Part shown: piece by piece, positions 34,430 to 45,370 of the stretch | Layout: each line of letters starts with the position of its first letter | How positions within the stretch are numbered: the stretch's first letter is position 1 | Assembly: GCF_019320115.1 (NCBI RefSeq) | Contig: NC_089584.1 | Span: 73,439,533 to 73,503,532 of the forward strand | From: Miscanthus floridulus | Taxonomy: Eukaryota; Streptophyta; Magnoliopsida; Poales; Poaceae | Length of the DNA: 64,000 nt | Reading direction: 5' to 3' | Translations under genes and position numbers: made by a program | The notes under the pieces: model-generated | Database searches by the model: none | The model's input: the letters and a program-made list of their open reading frames with translations, nothing else | Told to the model about the DNA's origin: nothing

Positions 34430-35699
34430 GAATTTTTGGTCTTCAATCAATTAAAGAATAATATGCGCTTGATCCTGATTTTAAGGATGTGTTGCTTAAT
34501 TGTAGAGAGGGACGTACATGGAATAAGTTTATGATCAATGATGGGTTTTTATTTAGAGCTAACCGCCTATGCATTCTAGTTGGTTTCCGTTCATCTTTTG
34601 TTGTTGCAGGAGGCACATGGAGGCGGATTGATGGGACATTTTGGTGCCAAGAAGACAGGAGGAGGTGCTGTCCACACACTTCTTTTGGCCAAGGATGAGG
34701 CAGAGATGTAGAGCGGTATGTGGCTCAGGTGTGCTACATGTCAAAAAGCTAAGTCATGGTTGAACCCACATGGTTTGTATATGCCTCTTCCTATTCCTTC
34801 TACTCCTTGGGCTGATATATCTATGAATTTTGTGTTGGGTTTGCCAAGGACTAAGAGGGGGAGGGATAGCATTTTTGTGGTGGTTGATCGTATTTCTAAG
34901 ATGGCTCATTTTATTCCTTATCATAAGAGCAATGATGTTGTTCATATTGCTGACCTTTTCTTTCAAGAAATTGTTCGCTTGCATGGTATGCCTTCTACTA
35001 TTGTTTCAGATCGCGATGCAAAATTCTTGAGTCATTTTTGGCGCACGTTGTGGAATAAATTGGGGACCAAGCTGCTGTTTTCTATAATATGTCATCCCCA
35101 AACTGATGGGCAAACTAAGGTTGTGAATTCAAACATTGTCCACCATGTTGCGAGCAATTTTGAAGCGCAATTTGAAGATGTGGGAAGAGTGTTTGCCGCA
35201 TGTGGAGTTTGCATATAACAGGGCGGAACATTCCACCACCAAGGTAAGTCCTTTTCAGGTAGTGTATGGTTTTAACCCCCGTGCTCCTATTGATCTTTTA
35301 CCTTTACCTACCACTGAGAGAATACAGTAGTGATGCTAGAGAGCAGTGCTGATTTTATTCGTAAGTTGCACGAAACGACTAAAGCAAATATTGAAAGCAT
35401 GAATGAAAAGTATAGAATTGCTGGTAGTAAAGGTAGAAAAGAGATTAAACTTGAACCAGGGTGATTTGGTTTGGTTACATTTGAGAAAAGATAGATTTCC
35501 TAAGCTGCATAAGTCTAAATTAATGCCAAGAGTAGCTGGTCCTTATAAGATAATTGAGAAAATAAATGATAATGCCTACAAACTTGAGTTGCCACTCGAG
35601 TTCGGGGTTAGTCCCACCTTTAACATTGCAGATTTGAAACCTTATTTGGGAGAAGATGAGTTTGAGTCGAGGACTGACTCCATTTCAAGAGGGGAAGGA
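34430..35699 (+). pseudogene. gypsy-2 integrase
   Basis: The zinc-finger half is fragmented (GGLMGHFGAKKTG recoverable, then CATCQKAKS). The core has [11 protein letters not shown], where the first catalytic Asp context reads MN instead of MD, the second Asp in [10 protein letters not shown], and [10 protein letters not shown], where the catalytic Glu is replaced by Lys. Two of three catalytic acids are therefore lost. The C-terminal part (GDLVWLHLRKDRFPKL, FNIADLKPYLGEDE) is preserved. Frames change near 35130 and 35380. Confidence 0.86.
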
Positions 35700-36622
35700 T
35701 GATGAGGACATCACTCCTTTAGGATGTACCCGCTGATCCTCCAATCAGTCATGCAAGGTCCAATGACCCGCGCTCGAATGCGTCAACTCAATTTAGAGGT
35801 GAGCTCATTCTTAAGCGATCCTTTTTATACTTATGAGAATAGGCTACTACCTAATGATGTTATATTGCTTAGGAACATTGGAGAGGGTCATGAAGGACTT
35901 AGAGGACATAGGTGGAGGCTGAAGATGACTAGCAAGGACATCCAACAGGAACCAGAGGCCTGGTCCAACACAATTTCGAGTCTGCCTCGGCCTGTAGGAC
36001 CAGTTTGTCTTAAACTGGTCACCCAGAACGCATCCGGACTCCATTTTCAACGATCCACATATGGATGGAAAGCTAATTTGGATAAGGAAGCAAATCCAAG
36101 TGGTCTCACATAAAAAGCTCTTCGGAAATCAACAAGGAATTATTGAAACAAGTCAGCGTCCAGAATCTACCAGGGTGCTACGACACCGTCTTTTGGTCCG
36201 TTGGACCGTGTATTGTATTTGGGCCCATTAGGGGTGTGTCCAGGGGTCTTGCACGACCCTAGAGTCTTCATAAACAACCACCGCCCCTCTATTAGGGTTT
36301 GGGTTTTGCTTAGATTATTCTGTCAAGAATAGTTTCGCTGTTCATCGGTTTATGAGACCCCAACTTCGTGAGATAATCATTCATCTGCAATTTGGTTGTG
36401 TTCTTTCTTGTTCTTGCTTGTGTTCTTTAGTTGCACTAGGCAAGGATTAGCCTTCTTGGCAAGGTCAACCTAGGTCCTGTGACTTGATTGATAACTAGAG
36501 GAGCTGTGGTGCTAAGATTGCAGGGTTCGATCTTTGGATTTGAAGCCGGATCGGTGTGTCATTCTCCACCACAATGATAGTTACCTCTACCTGATGGAAG
36601 ATCGGGATCCCCATTTCCATTA
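35700..36622 (+). repeat. gypsy-2 right (3') LTR
   Basis: 923 bp from TGATGAGGACATC to CCATTTCCATTA. The first 410 bp (35724-36113) keep an open frame beginning near GPMTRARMRQLNLEVSSFL that continues the pol C-terminus into the LTR, as in CRM-type elements. It differs from the left LTR by scattered substitutions and small indels. Confidence 0.85.
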
Positions 36623-37660
36623 GCCCGTGCCGTCATCCAGAGGTGCCAGAGACTGTAGCCTAGCAGGATGAGACTATCAGGGGTATTGCAGCTATAGAGG
36701 AGGAGCAGTTAGATGCTCAGCAGGAGGGTATGGTCGAGAGCGACCCCTAGTGATAGTACTGATGATGACTACCACTGACATCCCTCTGATGCCTACACGA
36801 TGACATGACCATGAGGCTAGTAGTTCTAGTTCAGCTCCACCTGCACCACAGACAGATCCCTCTCTACTTGCTATCCTTGAGCGGATGAGGCAAGATCAGG
36901 CTTGCCAGGCCTAGGAGACAGCAGCTGCTCTAGCACAGGTTCAGGCTAGATAGGATGAGTTCTAGCATCAGCAGTAGGCTATCTAGCAGCAGCAGCAGGC
37001 CATGCAGCAGCATTAGCTCCTCATGCAGCAGCAGTTACTTGGATTCATGTAGCATATAGTTACTGCTATTGGGGCTCCACCACCATAGCCTTCACCCTAG
37101 ATCGGCCAGCCTGCCACCACTTCTATGACTCTAACTTTATAGCCTAGTGGGCTTTAGAGTTAGGGACAACTAGCAGCATAGTTTCCTTCACCTATAGAGT
37201 AGGTGTCCTAGTGGTTTGCCTTACCAGTGGCAGCCCCATAGTTTTCACCTCTACAGATGGGCTTCACGCTGGCACAGACTTCCTCGCTGCTAGCGCCAGA
37301 TACCACAGTTTTCAGGAGCCTTGGTGCTACCTTTAGTGAGTTGATAGGGCAGCCTACTTCGCCATATCTACATGTCCCTAGACCTTCCACAGTTGCACCT
37401 ATTATCAGGGACTACAAAGATGCTCTCTTCCTCAGTTGCATCATCAGAGCCGCCTGCCATAGTTATACCTACAAAGTCACAGGCCTCACCAGTCCTTGAT
37501 CCGACGTAGACTGCTTCAGCGTCGCTTCTAGCTATAGAGGGTCAGACTGCTCAGAGCTTAGGATTAGATGATGATGACATGTAGTTCTAGCTCGCTCCTC
37601 GCACCTCAGCGCCTGACTCGTCCGCTGCAGCCTCGCCGATTGACCCCTAGGTTTTGGTGT
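36623..37660 (+). pseudogene. copia-2 third ORF, C-terminal part (Gln-rich)
   Basis: Reading resumes after the gypsy insertion with CRHPEVPETVA, an acidic/Gln helix (IEEEQLDAQQEGMVESD) and a long Gln-rich stretch. In that stretch many CAG codons are now TAG (at least 15 in-frame TAGs between 36660 and 37230). The last part (FTLAQTSSLLAPDTTVFRSL) is better preserved. The Gln/Ala-rich tail and the overall layout do not suggest an envelope protein. It is the downstream half of the ORF starting at 21029. Confidence 0.65.
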
Positions 37661-38123
37661 TTGACGCCAAAGGGGGAGAGGGATCGAGTATGTTAGACTT
37701 AGGGGGAGCTGATACATTTAGGGGGAGTCTATCTATTATATTTGGCTTTTTATGTGTTATACACTATTATGCATTCATGTGTTTACTTTCATGTATCGAA
37801 ACTATATTTATGTGATAGTGATATCTATGTGATCATGATATTTATGTGATATGTGATATGTGTGCTCTCTACTTTGAATCATTTATATGTCATATCACTT
37901 GTGTTATGCTCTTTTGCTTTGCTTTCGCGTTTAACTCTGATGCAAATGAGCTTTATTACTTGTACTCATGCTTATTTCATATCTATTGAGTATATCATGT
38001 TGGCTTGGGTCGTATAAGCTTGCCTATCTCTTTCATTCTTTTTGTCAAAAGCTTATATGAACCAAGCATGTTGAAAACCTCATCTCTTTCATATACTCAA
38101 GGTGGTATTGTCAATCAATCACC
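37661..38123 (+). other. copia-2 spacer before the 3' end
   Basis: About 460 bp, AT-rich, beginning with several purine-rich runs (AAAGGGGGAGAGGGA at 37669, TTAGGGGGAG twice). These look like decoy or duplicated polypurine tracts. No gene seen. Confidence 0.6.
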
Positions 38124-38136
38124 AAAAAGGGGGAGA
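38124..38136 (+). promoter_or_regulatory. Polypurine tract of copia-2
   Basis: AAAAAGGGGGAGA, identical to the copia-1 tract, 1 bp before TGAAAGCATC. Confidence 0.85.
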
Positions 38137-38137
38137 T

Positions 38138-39353
38138 TGAAAGCATCTAGGACCCCTTGTTGGGTTTTGGTGATTAATGACAATAGGAGATTACTGTGAC
38201 TAACATGTGTTTTGTAGATGCAATTAAGTTAGGTCATGGTAATGGCAATTGATTGGACAATCATGGTTGTCATACCCCTACGATGGAAATCATTTCGGTT
38301 TTCAAAGGATGGATGACAAGTTTAAGGATGGACTAGTTCTAAGTGTCGTTTGGTGTTGAAGAGACACTTAGAGTAGTTTAGGACTTTGTTTTTCCTTTGG
38401 CCGTACTATTAAGGGGGGTATGGATGGGTAGCTTGACCTAGGTGAGTCTAGTGGGTTAGGTGTGGTGCACACTTGTCAAATCTAGCACTAGGTAGCTCCT
38501 AAAAAGCCCTTAGATCAATTGGAGTAAACTTCATTTACATATGATTGCGAGTTGGAAGTGAATGGAGGGTCAAATGTTGACCGGACGCTGGTTTCGGTGT
38601 GACCGGACACTAGCGCAGAGTCTAGTTAGTTCATTTAATCAAGGTGAAGTCAGTCTGGACATGATCGGACACTGAGAGGTGAGTGACCGAATACTGGGTG
38701 CCAGCGTCCGGTCGACTCTAGTAAGGGTCTAGAGAGGGAAAATCCTGATCAGCGTTCAATCAAGATTTCCCCTCTCTAGACCCTTACTGGAGTCAACCGG
38801 ACGCTAGCATCCCAGCGTCTGGTCACTCACCTCTCAACAGTTCGGTCGCATCCAGATGACTTCACCTTGATCAAATAAACTGACCGAACTCTGCGCTAGC
38901 GTCTGGTCACACCGAAACCAGCGTCCAGGTCAATATTTGACCCTTCCATTCCACTTCCATCTCGCAATCATATGTGAATGAAGTTTGCTCCAATTGATCT
39001 AAGGGTTTTTAGGAGCTACCTTGTGCTAGATTTGACAAGTGTGCACCACACCTAACCCACTAGACTCACCTAGGTCAAGCTACCCATCCATACCTCTCTT
39101 AATAGTACGACCAAAGGAAAAACAAAGTCCTAAACTACTCTAAGTGTCTTTTCAACACCAAATAACACTTAAAACTAGTCCATCCTTTGAAAACCAAAAT
39201 GATTTCCATCAGTAGGGGCATGACAACCATGATTGCCCAATCAATTACCATTACCATGACCTAACTTAATTGCATCTGCAAACACACATTAGTCATAGTA
39301 ATCTCCTATTGTCATTAATCACCAAAACCCAACTAGGGGCCTAGATGCTTTCA
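38138..39353. repeat. 3' end of copia-2: palindrome of U3 sequence, ~600-bp arms, 19-bp loop
   Basis: Left arm 38138-38744 is the first 607 bp of a SIRE LTR (TGAAAGCATCTAGG...). After a 19-bp loop (38745-38763) the same sequence returns in inverse orientation (38764-39353), ending CCTAGATGCTTTCA. By eye the arms are about 93% identical with a few small indels (one of about 19 bp). The usual R and U5 part of the LTR is absent. The outer ends are TG...CA and the ATCAC duplication follows directly. CCGGACGC motifs lie in both arms. Confidence 0.9.
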
Positions 39354-39358
39354 ATCAC
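39354..39358. repeat. Target-site duplication ATCAC, right copy
   Basis: Pairs with 13926-13930. On the minus strand GTGAT joins the transposase frame (…TESD) to the left half. Confidence 0.88.
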
Positions 39359-40167
39359 TCTCTGTTCAGCTCTCCAACAAGGTGCAATCATCATCAGAAT
39401 AAAGAGCCCTTGCCATCTCATAAGGCTCTGAATCATTCATAATTTCAACACTATTGGAAGCCACTAGAATCCATCTCCACAGTGCACTTGCGTAGCAATA
39501 GGGGGCACATCCACATTGTCAGGGATGTCTCCTACAACATAAGTAGAGAAATGAGGAAAGAATGAAAGAAATGGATGTAAGGAAGGGGGTAAGCTCCCAA
39601 TAACCATGCGGATAAGACACTTACTTGGATGATTCTGTATCAAAGGGATCTCATGAGGATGATCTGCCACAACAATTGAGTCTGATAAGCATCTCCAAAT
39701 ACCTCAATTGGGGGCAGATTGAGCATCGAGAACCATAGGTGCAACCTCCACATCCATATCAAGGTTCTAGGATGGGAGGGTCGAAGTGTGCCTGCTGACC
39801 CATTGGTGGAGAAAACCCATGAGAGATGGGATCAACTAACACCCGACGCACAACCACGTCCAAACATTGCAACTGGCTCTTCATAGCCAATCTCACATAG
39901 TTCTCCCACTGATTGCACACATTCAATTGAGATCATTCGCTAGAGGATGTTGGGAGGAGAACCTAGGTGTAGTACACCCTCAACTGCAATGCCATCATCA
40001 TCATCTCTAAGGTAATGCAGCTCCTCCTAAGCCCTTGCAACCACCTCACTAAATGAAGGCCTATCATTGAATAGCATAGGCATGCTTTGCATGTCAACAA
40101 ACTCAACATATACATAGCAATCGCTTTCAACGGTGCCTCCATGATATATGGTCACTAGGTTGTCCAT
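39359..40167 (-). pseudogene. Mutator-like (MURA) transposase, N-terminal part
   Basis: The minus-strand ATG at 40167 opens MDNLVTIYHGGTVESD, the N-terminus typical of grass MULE transposases. SEVVARA and EELHYL follow (a TAG between them), then EGVLHLGSPPNILRRM and ARALYSDDDC. Several frameshifts are present. The gene continues at 13930 beyond the copia-2 insertion, where TESD and VEMLRHIFPS become adjacent. The transposase would cut and join Mutator ends. Only its N-terminal regulatory segment is here. Confidence 0.82.
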
Positions 40168-41215
40168 CTATTTCAAACACGTAACGAAACACATGTCCTT
40201 TAGTAAAAATACACGCTAACTACTAATGTGAAGGTCTCTAGTATTTAGATAAGTAAATGTATACTATGTACTAAGTACTACATATATATACTAAGTACTA
40301 AATATATACCTATGTATGTATCTAACTATGTAATAACTATATACGAAAACTAGTTATACCCACATAAGTATCTATATATCTATCTAAATATCTATCTACC
40401 TATTACACCCTAACTATTGTTAACTAACTACTAAATTACCAATTCAAATGAATAAAGTAACTTACTTTACTGCACAGTCAGTGGAGCATCGGTGGAGTGC
40501 AACAACAAGCCACCAGAACGCCTTGGCGTGCTTGGGCCAGAGCTCTCGCGGTCCTTGGCATGGCGGGTAGGGGCGGGCATGGCATGGCAGACCGTGCAGG
40601 GCGCGCGGGCACGGTGGCTGGCGAGGGCGCATGGGCACGATGGCTGTCGAGGGCGCACGGGCCATGGACGGGTGGGCACAGGGCGAGCCCCGGCACCGTG
40701 TGGCGTGGCAGGGTAGGGCGGGATGGCGCGTGGCATGGCTGGCAGGGCGGGCACGGCGGTCGGCGAGGGCGCGCGGGCATGGCAGCCGACGAGGGTGCGC
40801 GGGCCGCGGACAGATGGGGGAGGGCAGGGCCGTGGTGCCGAGTGGCACTACGGGCGCGGATGCTGGCGCGGGCGCGGGGCGGCTCGGGCGGGGATGACTC
40901 GGACGGTGCGGGCGGGGATGGTAGAGAGAAAGAGATAGGAAGAGAGAAATGAATCTCGGGCCCATACGTAAGAGGGCTTGGCGCCAGGATTGTTGGCATC
41001 GAGCTCAGCGCTAAGATCCACGGCGCCGAGTTGGCTGCCATGTCAGCGTCCATGGCTTCACGTGGCCCCGAGCTCAGCGCTAGTAACAATGGCGCCAAGC
41101 AGTTGCTGGCGCCGAGCTAAGGGTCTAGATTTAAGGGTTCATATTTTGAAATCTTACCTCTAGGGGCATATTAGTGATTTTTTTTTCAAAAAAGGGCCAA
41201 AAAATAAAAAATTCG
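40168..41215 (-). other. MULE 5' terminal region with GC-rich island
   Basis: Upstream of the transposase start (minus orientation) there is AT-rich sequence with a TATC microsatellite (40371-40402). A very GC-rich block follows (40461-41100), with all six frames open, and then a segment rich in GGCGCCGAG / GAGCTCAGCGC motifs. The end region CATATTAGTGATTTTTTTTTC...GGGCCAAAAAATAAAAAATTC (41168-41213) resembles a MULE terminal inverted repeat. I see no convincing gene in the GC block. Confidence 0.5.
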
Positions 41216-41600
41216 GATGCGATGGTCGCATGCTGTGGCCAGGTTGGATGGTGGTTGAGTGCTACCTAGGTTCGCAACTTGGAATGATGGCTGTGGTGCA
41301 GATAAAAACAAATCGGATTTGTATAGAATCAGATTCGGGTATTATCTTTTATCATAGTTTAATTCAAATTTAAATTTGAATACAAAATGGATATCTTAGA
41401 TTCGGATATTTACTTAATCCAACTTAAAGCAAATATTATTAAATTCAACTAACATGAATAGAGTTTTACTACTAAGTTCATTAACAGCCAAAATAAAACA
41501 AAATCAAAGTACACCTCTACTAATCTCCAAAGTGAACTAAAGTATAATGGATAATATTTAATAAAATAAAAGAAAAATGAAGAAATTCAAAATGGTAGGC
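41216..41600. other. AT-rich flanking DNA left of gypsy-3
   Basis: About 390 bp with ATTCGGATAT and ATTCGGGTATT motifs, continuing to the right of gypsy-3 (54576-54890), where GATTCGGGTATTGG recurs. Probably a small non-coding repeat that gypsy-3 interrupted. No gene. Confidence 0.4.
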
Positions 41601-41605
41601 AACAA
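41601..41605. repeat. Target-site duplication AACAA of gypsy-3, left
   Basis: AACAA before TGTGGCAGAACC matches AACAA at 54571-54575 after GGTGTTACA. Confidence 0.92.
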
Positions 41606-44600
41606 TGTGGCAGAACCTCCTAAATTATAGGGCCCACATGCACCTGTCACTGTCCGACGACCTTTGACATCTGTGCCTATGTTTCCGATAACTTAAGAAG
41701 ACTGTCAGGGTGTCCTCGGGGAACCCCGAATCATCCACGATTTCCGAGCAGGATCACGTTACAGAGTCATTGCAGTATTACAACATTTATTCAAATATCT
41801 ACACCAGAGTAAAAACAATGGAAGTCTTACAATAACATAATTTACAAACAGTAGCTTCAAACCTCACAACTAAGTTCGATGATTATTACAAAACAAAATA
41901 GTGGAGTGGCATTATAATATAGTACAAAACACACAATGAAACTGCCCTGCCCAAGGGCCACACATTTACTTCTCATCATCATCACAAGGAACAACCAGTC
42001 ATGCAGCACGATCCAAAATAGATCTGCTCATGAGCCTCACCTGCAACAAGGGGTCAACGAACCCTGAGTACAAAAGTACTCAACAAGACTTAACCTGAAA
42101 TAAAACTGAAAAGACTCAGGAATGCAGGCTTAAGGATTCAAGGTATGGTTTTAGCAATAATCAAAGTTATTTTGCGTAAAAGCTCTTTAACAAAATTCTT
42201 TATTTCAACAGTTAAAATTTCATAAGTACCACATACGAAATCTATCATGATCCGTAATGAGATCATGAACTTCATATCAATCTCTTTCTCAAACCATACT
42301 CAAGTTCCAGTTATTAATTACTACGATGATGAACAGTGAGTTGAGTCTCCTATAACCGAGGAGCAACGACGATTCGAACCGATTAAGCCCAGCTAGGGGA
42401 TTCCAGACCACACGACATATGTAGGTCCCCAGACCTACATATACCAACCTACTCTCAGATCCTCTAAAACAAGAATGGGTCCACGCCACCCGAGAATATA
42501 GTACTCCACCATTCCAGCCCATGGTCACGTGGGTACACGCTATTCCCACCATCTCTCCACTCCTAGTGCACGAGTAGCCATTCTTGTACTAGAATCGCCA
42601 AGTTAAGGCTTACCAGAGTATGTGGTTAGTACTATAAATTCTCACCTCATGCAATTCAACAACGGACGTGTCTTAATCGACATAGGCGGAAAGAACCCGC
42701 TCACAAGACCTCTATGTCTTGTGGCTCACACACACCGAGTCCGCCCGGTCTAGATTTATTACTCCACATTCCCATATCACATGATAACTTAAGTAACCAA
42801 AGTTCCATATAAAACTTGCAGGTGGCAGGTAATCACCTGACTTTCATCGTTCTAAGCATAGCTAAGCAAAACTAGGCATATACGAATTTAAGACTGGTAA
42901 TATGGTAAGTATGGAATAACAAGGTTGGTAATGTACCAATTTGGTTTGTACTTGACTCCTAATCACTTAATGCAGTAAAAAGAAGCAAAAGCGAAATCAA
43001 TTTGAAAAATACAAGGTAGGGTTGTATGCATCCAGGGGCTTGCCTTCGTTGACGGAAAGTCCGGTTCCTGCGACTGTTTCACAAGTATTCGATCCAACCT
43101 CAATAGACAGGACTAACTTCCTCAGCAACTTGGTTAACTATCACATGTTCACCTTCATTCACTACATGTAGTAGCAATACCATGTTTAACATGATGCAGA
43201 ATACGAAACATGATGCTTGATGATGATGCAAAATTTAACAATTCGAATATAACTGTCCTTCGCGGTACAGTGGCAAGTCAAACTAATTAAACCTTTTTCG
43301 CAACACCCAAATCAATTGCCAAGGATCATTATCAACTAATGACCCAAGGACATCACTCAATCAAAAATTCAAACAAAACATAAATCACTAAAGGTTACTA
43401 TTTGCTTTTATGAATTAATTAATTAATTAAGAATTATGAAATAAATCAACTTGTTCCAATTGACCTCAAAATATTTGTAAATGTTCATTACATGATAACT
43501 AAGTGGCAAAACAAATTTCATAATTTTTGGATAAATAAATAAGCCTAGAAAAATCATGGAAATTCATTTATTAATTAATTGAGCAATTTTCATCACATTC
43601 AAAAAGTATTGAAAAACATTATTTCATATTTTTCTTAAATATTATACATCACAGTAGAAGTCACACAAAAATGTTCATAATTTTTGGAGCTCTAAATAAA
43701 TCTACACAAAAATAACAAATTACATCACTATTCATTCAAATTTGAAAATAGAAAAATCCATTTTGAACTACACAGCCACTGACATCCGGGTCCCACCTAT
43801 CATCCCCAACCTCTGGCTTTGACTGCGACTGGCGACGGCGCTGACCGGTGCTAACTCGCCGACGGTGAGTCCTAACGGCGACGGCCAAAGTACCAAAACA
43901 CTCACAACAACATGGAGCATCGATTGGAGACACTAGCTAACTCAAGTCACGACACTGATTCAAGGCTGACGCCTGGCCATGGCGGACGCGGTGGCATGGC
44001 AGCACTATGCCGGCGATGTGAAACCAGTAGAGCTTAAACAAAGGATCTAGGAAGCACCAGTAGCTCACCTCGAATGCATTGAAGCAAGAAGCGAGGTCGG
44101 AGAAGCAACGGAGAGACGTGACGACGACCACGGTGATCACGGCGGAGCAAAGATCATCGGTGAGGGAGAACCGGTGACTGCAGTGATCAAAATGAGCAAG
44201 CAACAAAGGATTAAGCACCATATCATTGAGATGAAGCCATAGGCGCACAGATCACGGACAATGGCTCACCGAAGGATGCTGGCCGTGGAGAAACATAATC
44301 TCGGGTGAGGTGGCCGGCCGCGAGGAAGAAAGCGACAAACAGTGAACTCACGATGAAATCAATCGACCAGAGCTAGCTGGCTGGGTGTGCAAGGAGTAGG
44401 CGAAGCTATCAAGTATTATGCCATGACGGTGAAGACGCTACCGCGATGGTGCGAGCTCGTCGGAGATGAGCCAGGCGACGGGAAAACAGAGAAGGAAACG
44501 ACAATGACAACGGCGGCTCAGGTTATAAAGGATGGCCAGGAAGCGCAAGAAAGCCACAGCGAAGCCATTTCCCTCGCCAGCGCGATGCCCAGACGGCCAT

Positions 44601-45208
44601 GCGCACGACTGGAAGCAAGCCGAAGGGTCACCGGCAATGTAGCAAGAGCGGTGAACACTGTTCAACGAAATTACAGAATTGCCATCCAGTTTAAAATCCA
44701 AATTACTCCCAAATTTGTATAACAACTCAAAAATCTCCAAAAATAAAAGTTGTTCGAAATTAAAAGTTCTACAACTTTTCTTTTATAACTAACCCCAAAT
44801 TCGGTCTAGATTTTGAAATGAACTTTTGAATTCGAATAGGGGAAATTTAACGAATTACGCCTTTTTGAATTACTCCAAATTTTTTCATAACAACTTTGAA
44901 AACTCCAAAAACAAACTTTGTATAACTTGTCAAGCTCTACACTTTTGCTTTTGGGCTCAACCCCAAAATATGCTTAGATTTTGAAATGAGTTTTCAGGGT
45001 AGGATTTAAATGCTGAAAATCAGAGTTTTCGGAATTTCAAATCAATACAAAGATTTTAGAACTTGATTCAAACAATACCAAGCAATGCTTATAACATAAA
45101 TGTAAACTTGTTTTAGTGAATGCATACAAAGTTTTCAATATGACCAAATGCCTTGCAATGCATACGATGACATGGCAGTTTTAGTATTTAAATACCCGAG
45201 GTGTTACA
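41606..45208 (-). repeat. 3' LTR of gypsy-3
   Basis: Plus-strand borders TGTGGCAGAACC and ACCCGAGGTGTTACA. It contains a GC-rich block (43780-44640) with open frames shared with the other LTR, and a repeated AATTAATTAATTAATT run near 43416. Confidence 0.93.
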
Positions 45209-45224
45209 ATCCTTCCCCCTAAAA
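45209..45224 (-). promoter_or_regulatory. Polypurine tract of gypsy-3
   Basis: On the minus strand TTTTAGGGGGAAGGAT directly precedes TGTAACACC. Confidence 0.85.
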
Positions 45225-45370
45225 GAAATCTCGCCCCAAGATTCAAAGCCATAGGGTAAGTAATGGAAAAGGAAATGTGTCGCGAGTACACATACAAGAT
45301 CTATCCATAAAACAGCTGAGGTCCTTTTATAAAACACAATTTGTAACAACCTAGCTCAACTAACATTACT

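Larger units (their letters stand above)
22471..36622 (+). mobile_element. CRM-like Ty3/gypsy chromovirus (gypsy-2) inserted in the copia-2 third ORF
   Basis: Plus-strand element with LTRs of about 0.92 kb: left 22471-29840, split by a CACTA element, and right 35700-36622. The primer site is at 29843, with gag, protease, RT, RNase H and integrase between. The LTR start TGATGAGGACATC (TAATGAGG in the left copy) and a pol frame that reads on into the 3' LTR resemble the centromeric-retrotransposon (CRM) branch. Flanking 5-mers GCCAC and GCCCG are only partly alike, so the target duplication is uncertain. The host ORF resumes immediately at 36623. Confidence 0.8.
13931..39353 (+). mobile_element. 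SIRE-type Ty1/copia retrotransposon (copia-2), 25.4 kb with nested insertions
   Basis: Bounded by ATCAC on both sides and inserted in a MULE transposase gene. Contents: a 57-bp 5' LTR remnant, primer site, long gag, protease, integrase, RT-RNase H, spacer, a third ORF, polypurine tract, and a 3' end made of a palindrome of U3 sequence. A gypsy element (22471-36622) interrupts the third ORF. Without it the element is about 11.3 kb. All frames are decayed. Confidence 0.88.

Noticed and set aside
22466..36627. Clear 5-bp target duplication for gypsy-2
   Set aside because: Flanks GCCAC and GCCCG share only three of five bases, and an alternative CACTA/CATTA pair overlaps the LTR ends. Not decisive, although the host ORF does resume.
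40462..41098. Long Pro/Arg/Ala-rich open frames on both strands
   Set aside because: The block is extremely GC-rich, so all frames stay open. No domain, and composition alone explains them.
43937..44722. Paired open frames in the gypsy-3 left LTR
   Set aside because: The same frames occur in the other LTR (53320-54085) with indels. LTR sequence, not genes.
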